Shown here: positions 1 through 8,243 of the stretch, one piece after another
How the letters are laid out: every line of letters begins with the position of its first letter
How positions within the stretch are numbered: the first letter of the stretch is position 1
Assembly (NCBI RefSeq): GCF_036088315.1
Contig: NZ_CP107996.1
Coordinates: forward strand, 2,128,501-2,192,500
DNA length: 64,000 nt
From: Streptomyces sp. NBC_00344
Lineage (GTDB): Bacteria > Actinomycetota > Actinomycetes > Streptomycetales > Streptomycetaceae
Reading direction: 5' to 3'
Position numbers and translations under genes: made by a program
Notes under the pieces: model-generated
Database searches by the model: none
The model's input: the letters and a program-made list of their open reading frames with translations, nothing else
What the model was told of the DNA's origin: nothing

Positions 1-376
1 CGCCATGGATCACCAGCTGCCCGCCACGCTGCGCGAAGGTGTCCATCCAGCCGGCCATCTTGACCCGCTGGTCCACGGACTGGGCGTAGCCGTCCAGCTT
101 GCCCACCCAGTCGATGACACGGGAGGAGTCGGGGCCGGCGACCGACACGCCGAGGCCCTCGATCTTCGGGGCCTGGGACTCCCAGAAGTTGATTCCCAGG
201 TCGCGCTCGTGCTGCAGCGCGGTGTCGAACATGCACTGCGTGGACATGACCCGGCCTGAACGGATCTCATCGGCGGTGCGGTTGGACATGAGAGTGACCT
301 CGTAGCCCTGGGACTGCAGGCCGAGGGCGAGTTGGAGCCCGGACTGACCGGCTCCGACGATGAGTATCTTCCGCAT
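1..376 (-). CDS. StyA-like FAD-dependent monooxygenase, N-terminal part (cut by window edge)
   Basis: The first 125 residues are visible; the gene runs off the left edge. The protein opens with MRKILIVGAGQSGLQLALGL, a Rossmann FAD-binding fold with GAGQSG at residues 8-13. The next stretch (an Asn-Arg-Thr followed by an Arg-x-x-Ser-Thr-Gln region) resembles the large subunit of styrene/indole monooxygenases, which use FADH2 from a separate reductase to epoxidise aryl alkenes. No reductase gene is visible. The start lies 14 nt after the cvnD stop, so this is very probably the last visible gene of the conservon operon. Substrate is unknown. Group A flavin monooxygenase is sure; the StyA subfamily is likely. 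Confidence 0.75.
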   Translation of the reverse strand, partial: MRKILIVGAGQSGLQLALGLQSQGYEVTLMSNRTADEIRSGRVMSTQCMFDTALQHERDLGINFWESQAPKIEGLGVSVAGPDSSRVIDWVGKLDGYAQSVDQRVKMAGWMDTFAQRGGQLVIHG

Positions 377-390
377 GGCGGGCTGTTCTC

Positions 391-1017
391 CTATTCGGGG
401 GTGGCGTCGAGTGCATGGCCCACCAGGGCCAGCAGGGACTCGATCACCGTGATTCTGTTACGCGCGTCCATGATCAGTACAGGGACGTGCTGCGGAATCG
501 TCAGGGCCTCGCGTACGTCGCGGGGCTCGAAGTCCGGTGTGCCCTCGAAGTGGTTGACCGCCACGATGTACGGCAGTCCACAGCTCTCGAAGTAGTCGAG
601 GGCCGGGAAGCAGTCGGCGAGCCGGCGGGTGTCGGCCATCACTATCGCGCCGATGGCACCGCGAACCAGGTCGTCCCACATGAACCAGAAGCGCTGCTGC
701 CCGGGCGTACCGAACACGTACAGCACCAGGTCGTCGTCGAGGGTGATCCGGCCGAAGTCCATGGCGACCGTGGTGGTCACCTTGTCCGGCGTGTCGGTGA
801 GGTCGTCCGTGTCCTCGCTCGCCTGGGTCATCAGGGCTTCGGTCTGGAGCGGGGTGATCTCCGATACGGCGCTGACGAAGGTCGTCTTCCCGACACCGAA
901 GCCGCCCGCCACCACGATCTTGGTGGATATCGGGGCCCGGGTGCGGTCGTTCTGCCAGGCCTGGGCACCCTCTTCGGCCTCGGCGGGGATCAGCGTCTCA
1001 GAGACGGCGGAGTCCAC
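391..1017 (-). CDS. cvnD: Conservon GTP-binding protein CvnD
   Basis: A 208-residue small Ras-like GTPase of the type that closes Streptomyces conservons. The P-loop GGFGVGKT is at residues 38-45, a Thr run near 81-83 can serve as switch I, and FGTPGQQRF at 102-110 replaces the usual DxxG. The NKxD position reads VNHF (154-157), a deviation seen in this family. Conservon GTPases are thought to act like eukaryotic G proteins, assembled at the membrane with the CvnA kinase-like receptor, the CvnB roadblock protein and CvnC. The gene overlaps cvnC by 20 nt and is followed after 14 nt by the monooxygenase gene. Confident family call. Confidence 0.93.
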   Translation of the reverse strand: MDSAVSETLIPAEAEEGAQAWQNDRTRAPISTKIVVAGGFGVGKTTFVSAVSEITPLQTEALMTQASEDTDDLTDTPDKVTTTVAMDFGRITLDDDLVLYVFGTPGQQRFWFMWDDLVRGAIGAIVMADTRRLADCFPALDYFESCGLPYIVAVNHFEGTPDFEPRDVREALTIPQHVPVLIMDARNRITVIESLLALVGHALDATPE

Positions 1018-1393
1018 TCAGCACCCTTTCGAGCAAAGCGCGGTCGGGCTGGCCTTCGCCGTGCCCGGTCCCGTACACACGGATCTTTCCCTGGTCTGCG
1101 AGGTCGCTCAGGAGGACCCGGACGACCCCGAGCGGCATCTTCAGCAACGCCGAGATCTCGGCCACGGTCCGCATCCGCCGGCAGATCTCGACGATGGCCC
1201 GCATCTCCGGCATGAGACGCATCGGGCCGTTGGCCAGCTCCGGGCGCTCCGGCGGCGCCTCGATCGCGGCCACGAAGGTCTCGACGAAGAGGATGTGGCC
1301 GAACTTGGTGCGGCCGCCGGTGAGCGAGTACGGGCGGACCCGCGCGGGGCGCCGTTCCGGACTGCGGACCGGTAGACCATGGGCGGGGGTCAC
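998..1393 (-). CDS. cvnC: Conservon DUF742 protein CvnC
   Basis: A 131-residue DUF742 protein, the third member of a conservon. The family hallmark VRPYSLTGGRT is at residues 19-29. The C-terminal half (around RRMRTVAEISALLKMPLGVV) looks like a winged-helix-type domain. CvnC proteins bind the other conservon products at the membrane; their biochemical role is unresolved. The start ATG overlaps the cvnB stop by 4 nt (ATGA) and the 3' end overlaps cvnD by 20 nt, so translation is probably coupled. Confidence 0.93.
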   Translation of the reverse strand: MTPAHGLPVRSPERRPARVRPYSLTGGRTKFGHILFVETFVAAIEAPPERPELANGPMRLMPEMRAIVEICRRMRTVAEISALLKMPLGVVRVLLSDLADQGKIRVYGTGHGEGQPDRALLERVLSGLRRL

Positions 1394-1869
1394 TGGGCGC
1401 TCTCCATCGATTTGCGCAGCTCACTGCGGAGTTCGGGGGTGAGGACATGACCGGCACGGCCGACGAAGAGTGCCATGTGGTACGCCACGACGCTCATGTC
1501 GCAGTCGGGGGTGGCATGCACCCCGAGCAGTGAGCCGTCACTGATCGACATCACGAAGACACTGCCCTCCTCCATCGCGACCATCGTCTGTTTGACGTTC
1601 CCGCCGTCCATCAGCTTGGCGGCGCCGATGGTGAGACTGCCGATCCCGGAAACAATGGTGGCCAGGTCGGCCGACGACCCCTTGGGCCCGCTCGGGGCTT
1701 CCTGCCGGGCGGCGGCCACGACCTCCGGGTCGGAGGAGAGCAGCATCAGCCCGTCCGACGAGACAACGGCGACGGAGTGGAGCCCCGGCACCTCATCGAC
1801 CAGGTTCTTCAACAGCCATTGCAGGTTCCGGGCTTCACTGCTCAGGCCGAATGTGCTGGGCGCTGTCAA
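1390..1869 (-). CDS. cvnB: Conservon roadblock/LC7 protein CvnB
   Basis: A 159-residue roadblock/LC7-domain protein, second gene of the conservon. The core contains SVAVVSSDGLMLLSSD (about residues 35-50) and a later GSVFVMSISDGSLLGV strand pair, typical of the small alpha/beta fold that in bacteria acts with Ras-like GTPases (as MglB does with MglA). It likely modulates CvnD or scaffolds CvnA and CvnD. It starts inside the cvnA stop (4-nt overlap) and ends inside the cvnC start, giving a tightly coupled operon. Confidence 0.93.
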   Translation of the reverse strand: MTAPSTFGLSSEARNLQWLLKNLVDEVPGLHSVAVVSSDGLMLLSSDPEVVAAARQEAPSGPKGSSADLATIVSGIGSLTIGAAKLMDGGNVKQTMVAMEEGSVFVMSISDGSLLGVHATPDCDMSVVAYHMALFVGRAGHVLTPELRSELRKSMESAQ

Positions 1870-4520
1870 CTGCGTGCCTCCTCGACACTGTCCCCCGCGT
1901 CGTCGGTCCGTACAACGTCGCCATCGGTGTTCACCGCATCGGTGCTCTGATCCGAGATCTCCGCTTCCACGTCCTTGCGGCCGTTCTTGGCTCCTTGGTG
2001 GAAGCCGCCGAGCCTGCGGCGCAGGGCGTCGGCGTCCACGCCGCCGGCCCGCTGCCTGGGCGCCGCGTCGGCGGGCTTGCTGATCCTGGGGGTGCGCTTG
2101 GGCAGTCCCTTGTCGGTGACCCGCGCGGCCGTCGGTTCGCCGGTGTGCCCGGCGGTCCGTTCGGTGGACTGCGCCGGGATACGGCCCGACACGGTGGGGG
2201 CCGGGTCCGAGGCGGGTGCGTCACCCGTGGGCCTGTCGGCCGGGCCGGGGCGCCGCATGGTGAAGGTCGGCTCGCCCACCCGGTCTGCCGAGCGCTCGTC
2301 CACCGAGTCGGTGGAGCGCTCGTGCGCGTCCGCTCCTATGGCGTACCGGGAGCGGGTGGGCAGCACGTTGGAGTTGGCCTCGGCCACCGAACCCGGCAGG
2401 TTCAGCGTGGGCGCGGAGCCCGGCGACGGCACGAAGTGCGGTGGCGCGACGGGCGGCTCGTCGGGAAGCAGCGCGCTCGGCAGTACGACGACCGCTGCGA
2501 TCCCGCCCTGCTTCTGCTCACGCAGCTCGACCCGTACCCCGTGGCGCGCCGCGAGCAGCGCTGTCACATGAAGCCCGAGCCCGGCCCTGTCGTCTCCCGG
2601 GGAGCCCGGATCGTACGTCCCGGGGTCGGCAAGACGCGTGTTGAGCTCGGTGCGCCGGACCGGCGACATGCCGATTCCCTCGTCCTGGACGGAGAGCATC
2701 ACCTCGCCGCTCTCCAGGAGCCAGCCGGAGAGCTGGACATGGGCGTCGGGCGGCGAGAACGCGGTGGCGTTCTCGAGGAGTTCGGCGATCAGATGACTGA
2801 TGTCGTCCGCCGCGAATCCGGCGACCTGGGTGTGCGGCGGCAGGGCCTGGATGGCGACTCGCTCGTACCGCTCGATCTCGCTGACCGCGGCGCGCAGCAC
2901 ATCCACCAGCGGCACCGGTCCGCTGTGCGCATGACCGTGCTCGGTACCGGCGAGCACCAGGAGGTTCTCGCTGTGCCGGCGCAGCACGGTCGCCATGTGG
3001 TCGAGCTTGAAGAGAGTGGACAGCTGGTCCGGGTTCTCCTCGCGTTCCTCCAGGCCCTCGATGACGGTGAGCTGACGCTCGACCAGGCCGAGACTGCGCA
3101 GCGAAAGATTGACGAAGGTCGACTGGACGGTGTGCCGCATCCGGTCGAAATCGGCGCTGATCTCTGCCGTCCTGGCCTCGAGCGCGGTCCGTTCGGACGC
3201 CAGCAGTTCCCGTCCGCCGATCAGATCACGCTGTTCGCGTGCCAGCCGCTCGGCCCGTGCCTCCGAGGTCAGGACCCTGCCGTGCAGGGCGTTGATGGAC
3301 CGTACGACCTGGGCGAACTCGTCGTTGCGGCCGGTGAACCTGATCGGCTCCTCCGTCCCGGGCGCCGCGGCGAGCCGGGCGGCCCCGATCCGCAGCACCG
3401 CGAGCGGCCGGGTGAGCGTACGGGCCACCGCCGCACCGGCTCCGATGGTGATCAGCAGCAGCACTCCGGCGAGCGCGACGCGCAGTTCGAGCGCGGTCAC
3501 CGCGTCATCGCGCAGGGCCGCGAGCCGCTTGGCCTGCCGGGCGCCAAGTGAGGACTCCACGCCGCGCATCTGGTCGATCCGCGCGGTCAGCGCGGAATCG
3601 GCCTTCGACGGGCTGGTCTTCAGATCGGACGCGGAGAGCTGCGGCTGGTCGGTGAGACGGGCCAGATAGCTCTCGGCGCTGTCCACGTCTGGGCCTGAGA
3701 CCGTGGCGTCGAGGGACTCCCTGGCGTCCGGAGCCGCCGCCTGGTCGAATTCCGCGAGTGCGGACAGCTCCCGGACCCGGGACAGCTGGGCCGCGGTGCT
3801 CAGTTCGTTGCGGGTGCGGACGTCCGCGCTCTCCGGGTCGGCCGCACGGGCCACGTACCGCCCGGTGACCGGGTCGAACACGGTGGTCGCCGGGGGGCTG
3901 GGAACAGCCAGTGCCGCGAGCAGCAGACCGCGGGTGGCCGATGCCTGGTCGACCGCGTGGCCGAGATCGACGGGCGCCCGGGTGTCCGCGGCTGCCTCCG
4001 GCGGGCTCCGGTCGGCGAGCTGTTCCGAGACATCGAGGAGCTTGCCGATGATGTCCGAGTACGCCTTCTCGGCGTCCAGCGCCGATCCCTTGCCGGACAG
4101 TGCGGTCCTGCGTACGGAGGGGACCGTGGCGAGGTCGTGGCGCAGCGCTGCCGGGGCGGCCGCGCTGATCTCGTTGATCTCGTTGTCGACCCGGATGGCG
4201 CGGTCGGCGGCCTGCTCGTCCTTCTTGCCCCGCCCGCCCGCGATGTAGACCGTCATGTCGTCGCGCTCGTCCGCGAGGGCGTGCGCGAGCGAGACGGCCT
4301 GCTGGTCCAGGCCGGCGAGGGTGACAAGGTGCTGGGCGTCCGTCAGTTCGGACGAGGCGCTGTATGTCGCGGGTGCGGCAGCCGCAAGGACGGTGAGGCC
4401 GGCAACGGCCACACCCATGACCAGGCGCCTGCGGACCCGGACAGCACGTTCGACGGGCACGCTGGTGTTGCGCCGAAGCCACTTGTTCTGCACCGGTGCT
4501 CGCAATCTTGACTCGTCCAC
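1866..4520 (-). CDS. cvnA: Conservon sensor histidine-kinase-like protein CvnA
   Basis: An 884-residue membrane sensor, first gene of the operon. A basic N-terminus leads into TM1 (about 33-53), then a roughly 290-residue extracytoplasmic helical region resembling nitrate/nitrite-sensing (NIT) domains, TM2 (347-367), a HAMP segment (368-420), a helical dimerisation region, and a GHKL ATPase with the N-box around ELLENATAF (580-588) and DEGIGM at 613-618. The C-terminal 200 residues are Pro/Thr/Ala-rich and look disordered. CvnA proteins are receptor-like; phosphotransfer is usually not to a paired response regulator, and none is adjacent. A start at 4520 (MDESRL) gives a normal basic leader before TM1. 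Confidence 0.92.
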   Translation of the reverse strand: MDESRLRAPVQNKWLRRNTSVPVERAVRVRRRLVMGVAVAGLTVLAAAAPATYSASSELTDAQHLVTLAGLDQQAVSLAHALADERDDMTVYIAGGRGKKDEQAADRAIRVDNEINEISAAAPAALRHDLATVPSVRRTALSGKGSALDAEKAYSDIIGKLLDVSEQLADRSPPEAAADTRAPVDLGHAVDQASATRGLLLAALAVPSPPATTVFDPVTGRYVARAADPESADVRTRNELSTAAQLSRVRELSALAEFDQAAAPDARESLDATVSGPDVDSAESYLARLTDQPQLSASDLKTSPSKADSALTARIDQMRGVESSLGARQAKRLAALRDDAVTALELRVALAGVLLLITIGAGAAVARTLTRPLAVLRIGAARLAAAPGTEEPIRFTGRNDEFAQVVRSINALHGRVLTSEARAERLAREQRDLIGGRELLASERTALEARTAEISADFDRMRHTVQSTFVNLSLRSLGLVERQLTVIEGLEEREENPDQLSTLFKLDHMATVLRRHSENLLVLAGTEHGHAHSGPVPLVDVLRAAVSEIERYERVAIQALPPHTQVAGFAADDISHLIAELLENATAFSPPDAHVQLSGWLLESGEVMLSVQDEGIGMSPVRRTELNTRLADPGTYDPGSPGDDRAGLGLHVTALLAARHGVRVELREQKQGGIAAVVVLPSALLPDEPPVAPPHFVPSPGSAPTLNLPGSVAEANSNVLPTRSRYAIGADAHERSTDSVDERSADRVGEPTFTMRRPGPADRPTGDAPASDPAPTVSGRIPAQSTERTAGHTGEPTAARVTDKGLPKRTPRISKPADAAPRQRAGGVDADALRRRLGGFHQGAKNGRKDVEAEISDQSTDAVNTDGDVVRTDDAGDSVEEARS

Positions 4521-4880
4521 GCATGACGCCGAGGTGAGGACTGATCAGACAACTGGTCGGGACCGGCCGCGGATGAGCGTCCTCTCCTCTGGTACGGCTT
4601 CTGACCATTCCAGTGGTTTTGGGAGGGGAGTGCACATCACCGGCTCAGCCACCCGAACGAGTGAACATCACCAGCGAGTTGGCAAACAACTCCGCGCACC
4701 GCCCGGCAGAGGCCCGTGCGGGGCGCCGGCTGGAACTTCCGCGCGGGCTTTGGCAGGATGCGCGCCCGCACGCTCCCGGACTCGCACATTCCACCCAAAG
4801 ACCCCTGCCTGACCTGCTGGTACCCGGTGAGCGATCGCGCATGTGCCCGCCGCGTGAATACCTCCGGCAGACTGCTCGGT
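4521..4880. promoter_or_regulatory. Divergent intergenic region between cvnA and the PP2C-like gene, with an inverted repeat
   Basis: These 360 nt have no convincing gene. Position 4676-4692 is an inverted repeat GAGTTG-gcaaa-CAACTC, and the octamer ACATCACC occurs twice as a direct repeat (4634-4641 and 4665-4672), both on the cvnA-promoter side. These may be operator elements for cvnA or for the rightward gene. No regulator can be named. No clear ribosome-binding site precedes the PP2C start. Confidence 0.4.
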
Positions 4881-5669
4881 ATGCGCATCGAACTCACCTC
4901 GGCCCCCGGCAGCGGCGACCGCCCCAACGAGGACTGGACCGGGGCGGTTCTGCCTGCCGCGGGGCGGGGAGGCGCGCTCGTCCTGCTGGACGGCGTGACA
5001 CCGCCCGCGGGTCCGTCCGGATGTGTGCACGGCGTGCCCTGGTTCACCGCCCGGCTCGGCGGCTCACTGGTCGAACTGTCCGGTTCGCGCGGGGATATGA
5101 CCCTGCGGGAGATCCTGGCCGAATCAATTCGGCGCACCGCCGCGGCGCACCGGGATTCCTGTGATCTTTCTCACGTCCGCACTCCTCAGGCAACCGTGGT
5201 CATGCTGCGCTGGTCGGGGGGCACGGCCGAGCATCTGGTGCTCTCCGACTCGATCCTGCTGGTCGAGGATCCGAACGGGGCCGTACGCGCGGTGCTGGAC
5301 GACCGGCTGGACCGGCTGCCGCGCGAGGTGCTTGCGACCGAGGCGACTGCCGACGCGGTGCGGAATCAGGAAGGCGGCTTCTTCACCGCGGCCGCCGACC
5401 CGGAGGTGGCGGCGCGCGCGGTGACCGGATCGACTCCCCTCGCGGACGTACGCGCCGCGGCGGCGCTCAGTGACGGCGCGAGCCGCTGGGTGGAGACCTT
5501 CCGGGCGGGCGACTGGTCGGAGTGTTTCGGCATCCTGCGCAAGGAGGGCCCGCAGGCGCTGATCGACCGGGTGCGTGCGCTGGAGGAGGCCGACGCCGCC
5601 GCGGACCGTGCACGACTGCGGCAGAGCAAGACGCACGACGACGCCTCTGCCGTCTTCCTGGAACTCTGA
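4881..5669 (+). CDS. PP2C-family serine/threonine phosphatase-like protein
   Basis: A 262-residue protein resembling a compact PP2C/SpoIIE-type phosphatase. Asp residues expected to hold metal appear in VLLDGVTPP near the N-terminus and LSDGAS near residue 200, and the C-terminal THDDASAVFLEL matches the end of PP2C domains, where DD binds metal. The first metal motif (GxxRxxNED) appears as GDRPNEDW. The start at MRIELTSAPGSGD was chosen because it begins directly with the first PP2C strand; upstream in-frame codons encode nothing family-like. It ends just before a palindromic terminator shared with the converging marR gene. Substrate unknown. Confidence 0.72.
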   Translation: MRIELTSAPGSGDRPNEDWTGAVLPAAGRGGALVLLDGVTPPAGPSGCVHGVPWFTARLGGSLVELSGSRGDMTLREILAESIRRTAAAHRDSCDLSHVRTPQATVVMLRWSGGTAEHLVLSDSILLVEDPNGAVRAVLDDRLDRLPREVLATEATADAVRNQEGGFFTAAADPEVAARAVTGSTPLADVRAAAALSDGASRWVETFRAGDWSECFGILRKEGPQALIDRVRALEEADAAADRARLRQSKTHDDASAVFLEL

Positions 5670-5701
5670 GGGCCGTCCCGGAAGTCCGCCGGCCGGGCCT
5701 G

Positions 5702-5735
5702 CGGCCCCTGGGAATCCGCGGATTCCCAGGGGCCG
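5702..5735. terminator. Perfect 34-nt palindrome, bidirectional terminator
   Basis: A perfect palindrome with half-site CGGCCCCTGGGAATCCG and no loop sits between the converging PP2C-like gene (stop at 5669) and the marR gene (stop at 5743). Either strand would form the same 17-bp GC-rich stem. There is no U-run, which is normal for Streptomyces terminators. Confidence 0.8.
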
Positions 5736-5742
5736 GAGGCGG

Positions 5743-6225
5743 CTACTCGGCGGCCCGGGCGTTCAGGTGGTGCAGCAGCCGGGCCAGCTCGGCGACTTCG
5801 GCGCGGTCCCAGCCGTCGAGCTTGCGCACGTACTCCGCCCGGCGGGCGTCCCGTACCCGGCGCAGCCGGTCGCGCCCCTCCTCGGTCAGCCGGATCAGGA
5901 AGGCCCGGCCGTCGCCCGGGTCCTGCTCCCTGGTGACCAGGCCCAGATCCTCCAGAGCGCGCAGCTGGCGGCTCATGGTCGCCCTGCCCACCCCGATGTA
6001 GCCGGCCAGGTCGGTGGCCCGCTGGCCGCCCCACTCGTCGAGACAGACCAGCAGTCCGTAGGCCGCGGCCTCCAGATCGGGGTGCACCTCACGGGACATC
6101 TCACCGGAAGAGGCCCGCGCGCGGCGCAGAAAGACGGTCAACTCCCTTTCCAGGGCGAGGAATTCCTGGTCCACACCACTCGTGGACGGGGCAGGGTCTC
6201 CACTGCCTGTACCGCTGTCGTGCAC
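5743..6225 (-). CDS. MarR-family transcriptional regulator
   Basis: A 160-residue MarR-type winged-helix protein. The recognition region reads YIGVGRATMSRQLRALEDLGLV (about 80-101), followed by the wing REQDPGDGRAFLIRLTEEG. The N-terminal ~25 residues are low complexity. It is divergent from the secreted lysozyme gene, and the space between them carries a 17-nt inverted repeat (6255-6271) that is the best candidate for its operator. Ligand unknown. Confidence 0.9.
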   Translation of the reverse strand: MHDSGTGSGDPAPSTSGVDQEFLALERELTVFLRRARASSGEMSREVHPDLEAAAYGLLVCLDEWGGQRATDLAGYIGVGRATMSRQLRALEDLGLVTREQDPGDGRAFLIRLTEEGRDRLRRVRDARRAEYVRKLDGWDRAEVAELARLLHHLNARAAE

Positions 6226-6254
6226 GTCAGCACCCCTCGCGAGCTTTCCCGATC

Positions 6255-6271
6255 CTGAAAGTTTCTTTCAG
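6255..6271. promoter_or_regulatory. Inverted repeat, candidate MarR operator
   Basis: CTGAAAG-ttt-CTTTCAG has 7-bp perfect arms, 30 nt upstream of the marR start and about 170 nt upstream of the lysozyme start. Its size and position fit an autoregulatory MarR site. The GAAAGTTTC core also resembles the GAAAnTTTC element of some Streptomyces hydrolase promoters, so an alternative regulator is possible. Confidence 0.55.
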
Positions 6272-6444
6272 CGCCTGCCATTGCCGCAGCTCCGCCAGTA
6301 TTTCGCAGGAGTAGACCAACGGCAGCAACCGGTCCCCCTTCCGCCGCACGCGTCTACGTGCGTAGCGTCACCTCTGACATGCACACACCATTACATGTCG
6401 TCAGCTCAGCAGTTCCCCCCACCGAGCCTTTCGGAGGCACGCTC

Positions 6445-7278
6445 ATGCCCGTGCACAGATCCGGAACGGCCCGTCGCGGACGCATCGCCGCGGTCGGGAT
6501 TCTTATCGCATTCCTCGCCTCGCTCATGGCCTTGCCCGGCACCGCGTCGGCGGCCGGCAAGCCGGCAGTGCCCGCCCGCGGGACGGCCACCATGGGTATG
6601 GGCGTCATCGCCCACGACGGCCAGGGCCCCGCCCCGCACGACACCCGGGTGGTGCAGACCGAAGGTGTCGACGTCTCCGGGTACCAGGGCGACGTGGACT
6701 GGACGACGCTGTGGAACAGCGGGGTCAGGTGGGCCTACACCAAGGCCAGCGAGGGGAATTACTACACCAACCCCTCGTTCACCCAGCAGTACAACGGCTC
6801 ATACAACGTCGGGATGATCCGCGGCGCCTATCACTTCGCCACACCCAACGATTCGAGCGGCGCCAACCAGGCCAACTACTTCGTGAGCCACGGCGGCGGC
6901 TGGTCGGGTGACGGCAAGACCCTGCCGGGAGTACTGGACATCGAGTGGAACCCCTACGGCGACGCCTGCTACGGGCTGAGCGCGTCGGCGATGGTCGCCT
7001 GGATCCATGACTTCGCCAACACCTACAAGGCGCTCACCGGCCGCGACGCGGTGATCTACACCGCCACCAGCTGGTGGACGCAGTGCACGGGCAACTCCGC
7101 GGCGTTCGGGGCCACCAACCCGCTGTGGATCGCCCGTTACAACACGACACCGGGCACACTGCCGGCCGGCTGGGGTGTCCAGACCATCTGGCAGTACACC
7201 TCGACCGGACCGACGGTCGGCGACCACGACAGGTTCAACGGAGCGCTCGACCGGGTGCAGGCGCTCGCCAACGGCTGA
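6445..7278 (+). CDS. Secreted GH25 lysozyme (N-acetylmuramidase)
   Basis: A 277-residue secreted muramidase. The start follows a GGAGG ribosome-binding site at 6433-6437. Residues 1-37 form a signal peptide with an Arg-rich n-region, hydrophobic core and an Ala-Ser-Ala exit. The GH25 domain begins at VDVSGYQGDVDW; Asp76 and the LDIEW motif (Asp165, Glu167) are the expected catalytic acids. The enzyme would hydrolyse the beta-1,4 MurNAc-GlcNAc bond of peptidoglycan outside the cell, like Streptomyces cellosyl/mutanolysin. There is no separate wall-binding domain, so the protein is a bare catalytic module. It ends at a strong terminator (7291-7319). Confidence 0.95.
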   Translation: MPVHRSGTARRGRIAAVGILIAFLASLMALPGTASAAGKPAVPARGTATMGMGVIAHDGQGPAPHDTRVVQTEGVDVSGYQGDVDWTTLWNSGVRWAYTKASEGNYYTNPSFTQQYNGSYNVGMIRGAYHFATPNDSSGANQANYFVSHGGGWSGDGKTLPGVLDIEWNPYGDACYGLSASAMVAWIHDFANTYKALTGRDAVIYTATSWWTQCTGNSAAFGATNPLWIARYNTTPGTLPAGWGVQTIWQYTSTGPTVGDHDRFNGALDRVQALANG

Positions 7279-7290
7279 CGCACGAGGACG

Positions 7291-7319
7291 TTGCCAGGGG
7301 CCGCCCCGGCCCCTGGCAA
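7291..7319 (+). terminator. Rho-independent-type hairpin after the lysozyme gene
   Basis: TTGCCAGGGGCCG-ccc-CGGCCCCTGGCAA has 13-bp perfect arms and a 3-nt loop, beginning 12 nt past the lysozyme stop. The opposing SDR gene ends about 80 nt further right, so it could serve both strands. Confidence 0.85.
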
Positions 7320-7398
7320 TCCCCGGTCGCGGGCCGGATGCCTGACGGACCCGCGGCACCCGCGTACGGCGCCGGCATCCCGCACCGGCGGCCGGTCG

Positions 7399-8193
7399 TC
7401 ACGGGAGGATCGAGTCCACGTACCCGCCGTCCACCCTGATCGCCCCGCCCGTGGTCGCCGACGCGAGCGGCGAGCTGAGGTAAACGATCATGTTCGCGAT
7501 CTCGTCGGGTTCGATCAGACGCTGGATCAGCGACTGCGGGCGATAACTCCGCATGAATTCCCGCTGCGCCTCGTCCCAGGGCAGTTCGGTACCCACCAGT
7601 TCATGGATCAGATCTTCGACTCCACCCGTGTGAGTGGGGCCGGCGATCACCGAATTGACCGTCACACCGGTCCCCGCAGCGTCCTTGGCGAACCCGCGGG
7701 AGACCGCGAGGAGTCCGGTTTTCGACACCCCGTAATGAATCATCTCGGCGGGGATGACGAGCGCGGAGTCGCTGGCGATGTTGAGAATCCGCCCCCAGCC
7801 GCGTTCTTCCATACCCGGGAGATAGCTGCGGATCATACGGATCGCCGCGAGGACGTTGACCTCGAAATAGCGGCGCCACTCGTCGTCGTCGATCTCCAGC
7901 GCCGTCCGGGCACCGAACACACCCAGATTATTGACGAGGATGTCCGTCCGCGGCAGGGCCTGAAGCACCTGCCGCGCGCCCTCCTCGGTGGAGATGTCCC
8001 CCGGCGCCGCCATGAAAGCGGCGCCGGGGGCTCTGACACTCAGCTGCGCCACGGCCTCGCCGACGGACTCCCGGGTGCGGCCGTTGACCGCGACCCGCGC
8101 TCCCGCCCTGGCCAGGCCGGCCGCGATGGCCGCTCCGATGCCGTTGGTCGAACCCGTGACCAGGGCGCTCTTCCCAGTGAGGTCAATCAGCAC
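7399..8193 (-). CDS. SDR-family oxidoreductase
   Basis: A 264-residue classical short-chain dehydrogenase/reductase. The cofactor motif TGSTNGIG is at residues 13-20, NNLG stands for the NNAG motif, and IASDSA plus HYGVSKTGL supply catalytic Ser, Tyr and Lys. The C-terminal IRVDGGYVDS is typical. Arg after the second strand (NGRTRES) suggests NADP(H). The GTG start at 8193 is preferred because GAAGGAC lies upstream at proper distance; an upstream ATG (8235) would add 14 non-homologous residues. Substrate unknown. It ends about 80 nt from the lysozyme terminator and starts 50 nt from the lon stop, so it may be read through from lon. Confidence 0.88.
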   Translation of the reverse strand: MLIDLTGKSALVTGSTNGIGAAIAAGLARAGARVAVNGRTRESVGEAVAQLSVRAPGAAFMAAPGDISTEEGARQVLQALPRTDILVNNLGVFGARTALEIDDDEWRRYFEVNVLAAIRMIRSYLPGMEERGWGRILNIASDSALVIPAEMIHYGVSKTGLLAVSRGFAKDAAGTGVTVNSVIAGPTHTGGVEDLIHELVGTELPWDEAQREFMRSYRPQSLIQRLIEPDEIANMIVYLSSPLASATTGGAIRVDGGYVDSILP

Positions 8194-8243
8194 GGTGGTC
8201 GTCCTTCCCGCGGGGGACTCATCCCAGTAGAGCACCGACCGCG

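Noticed and set aside
1851..3551. Plus-strand open frame of 566 codons opposite cvnA
   Set aside because: It is a shadow of cvnA; composition is Arg/Gly-rich and no motif is present.
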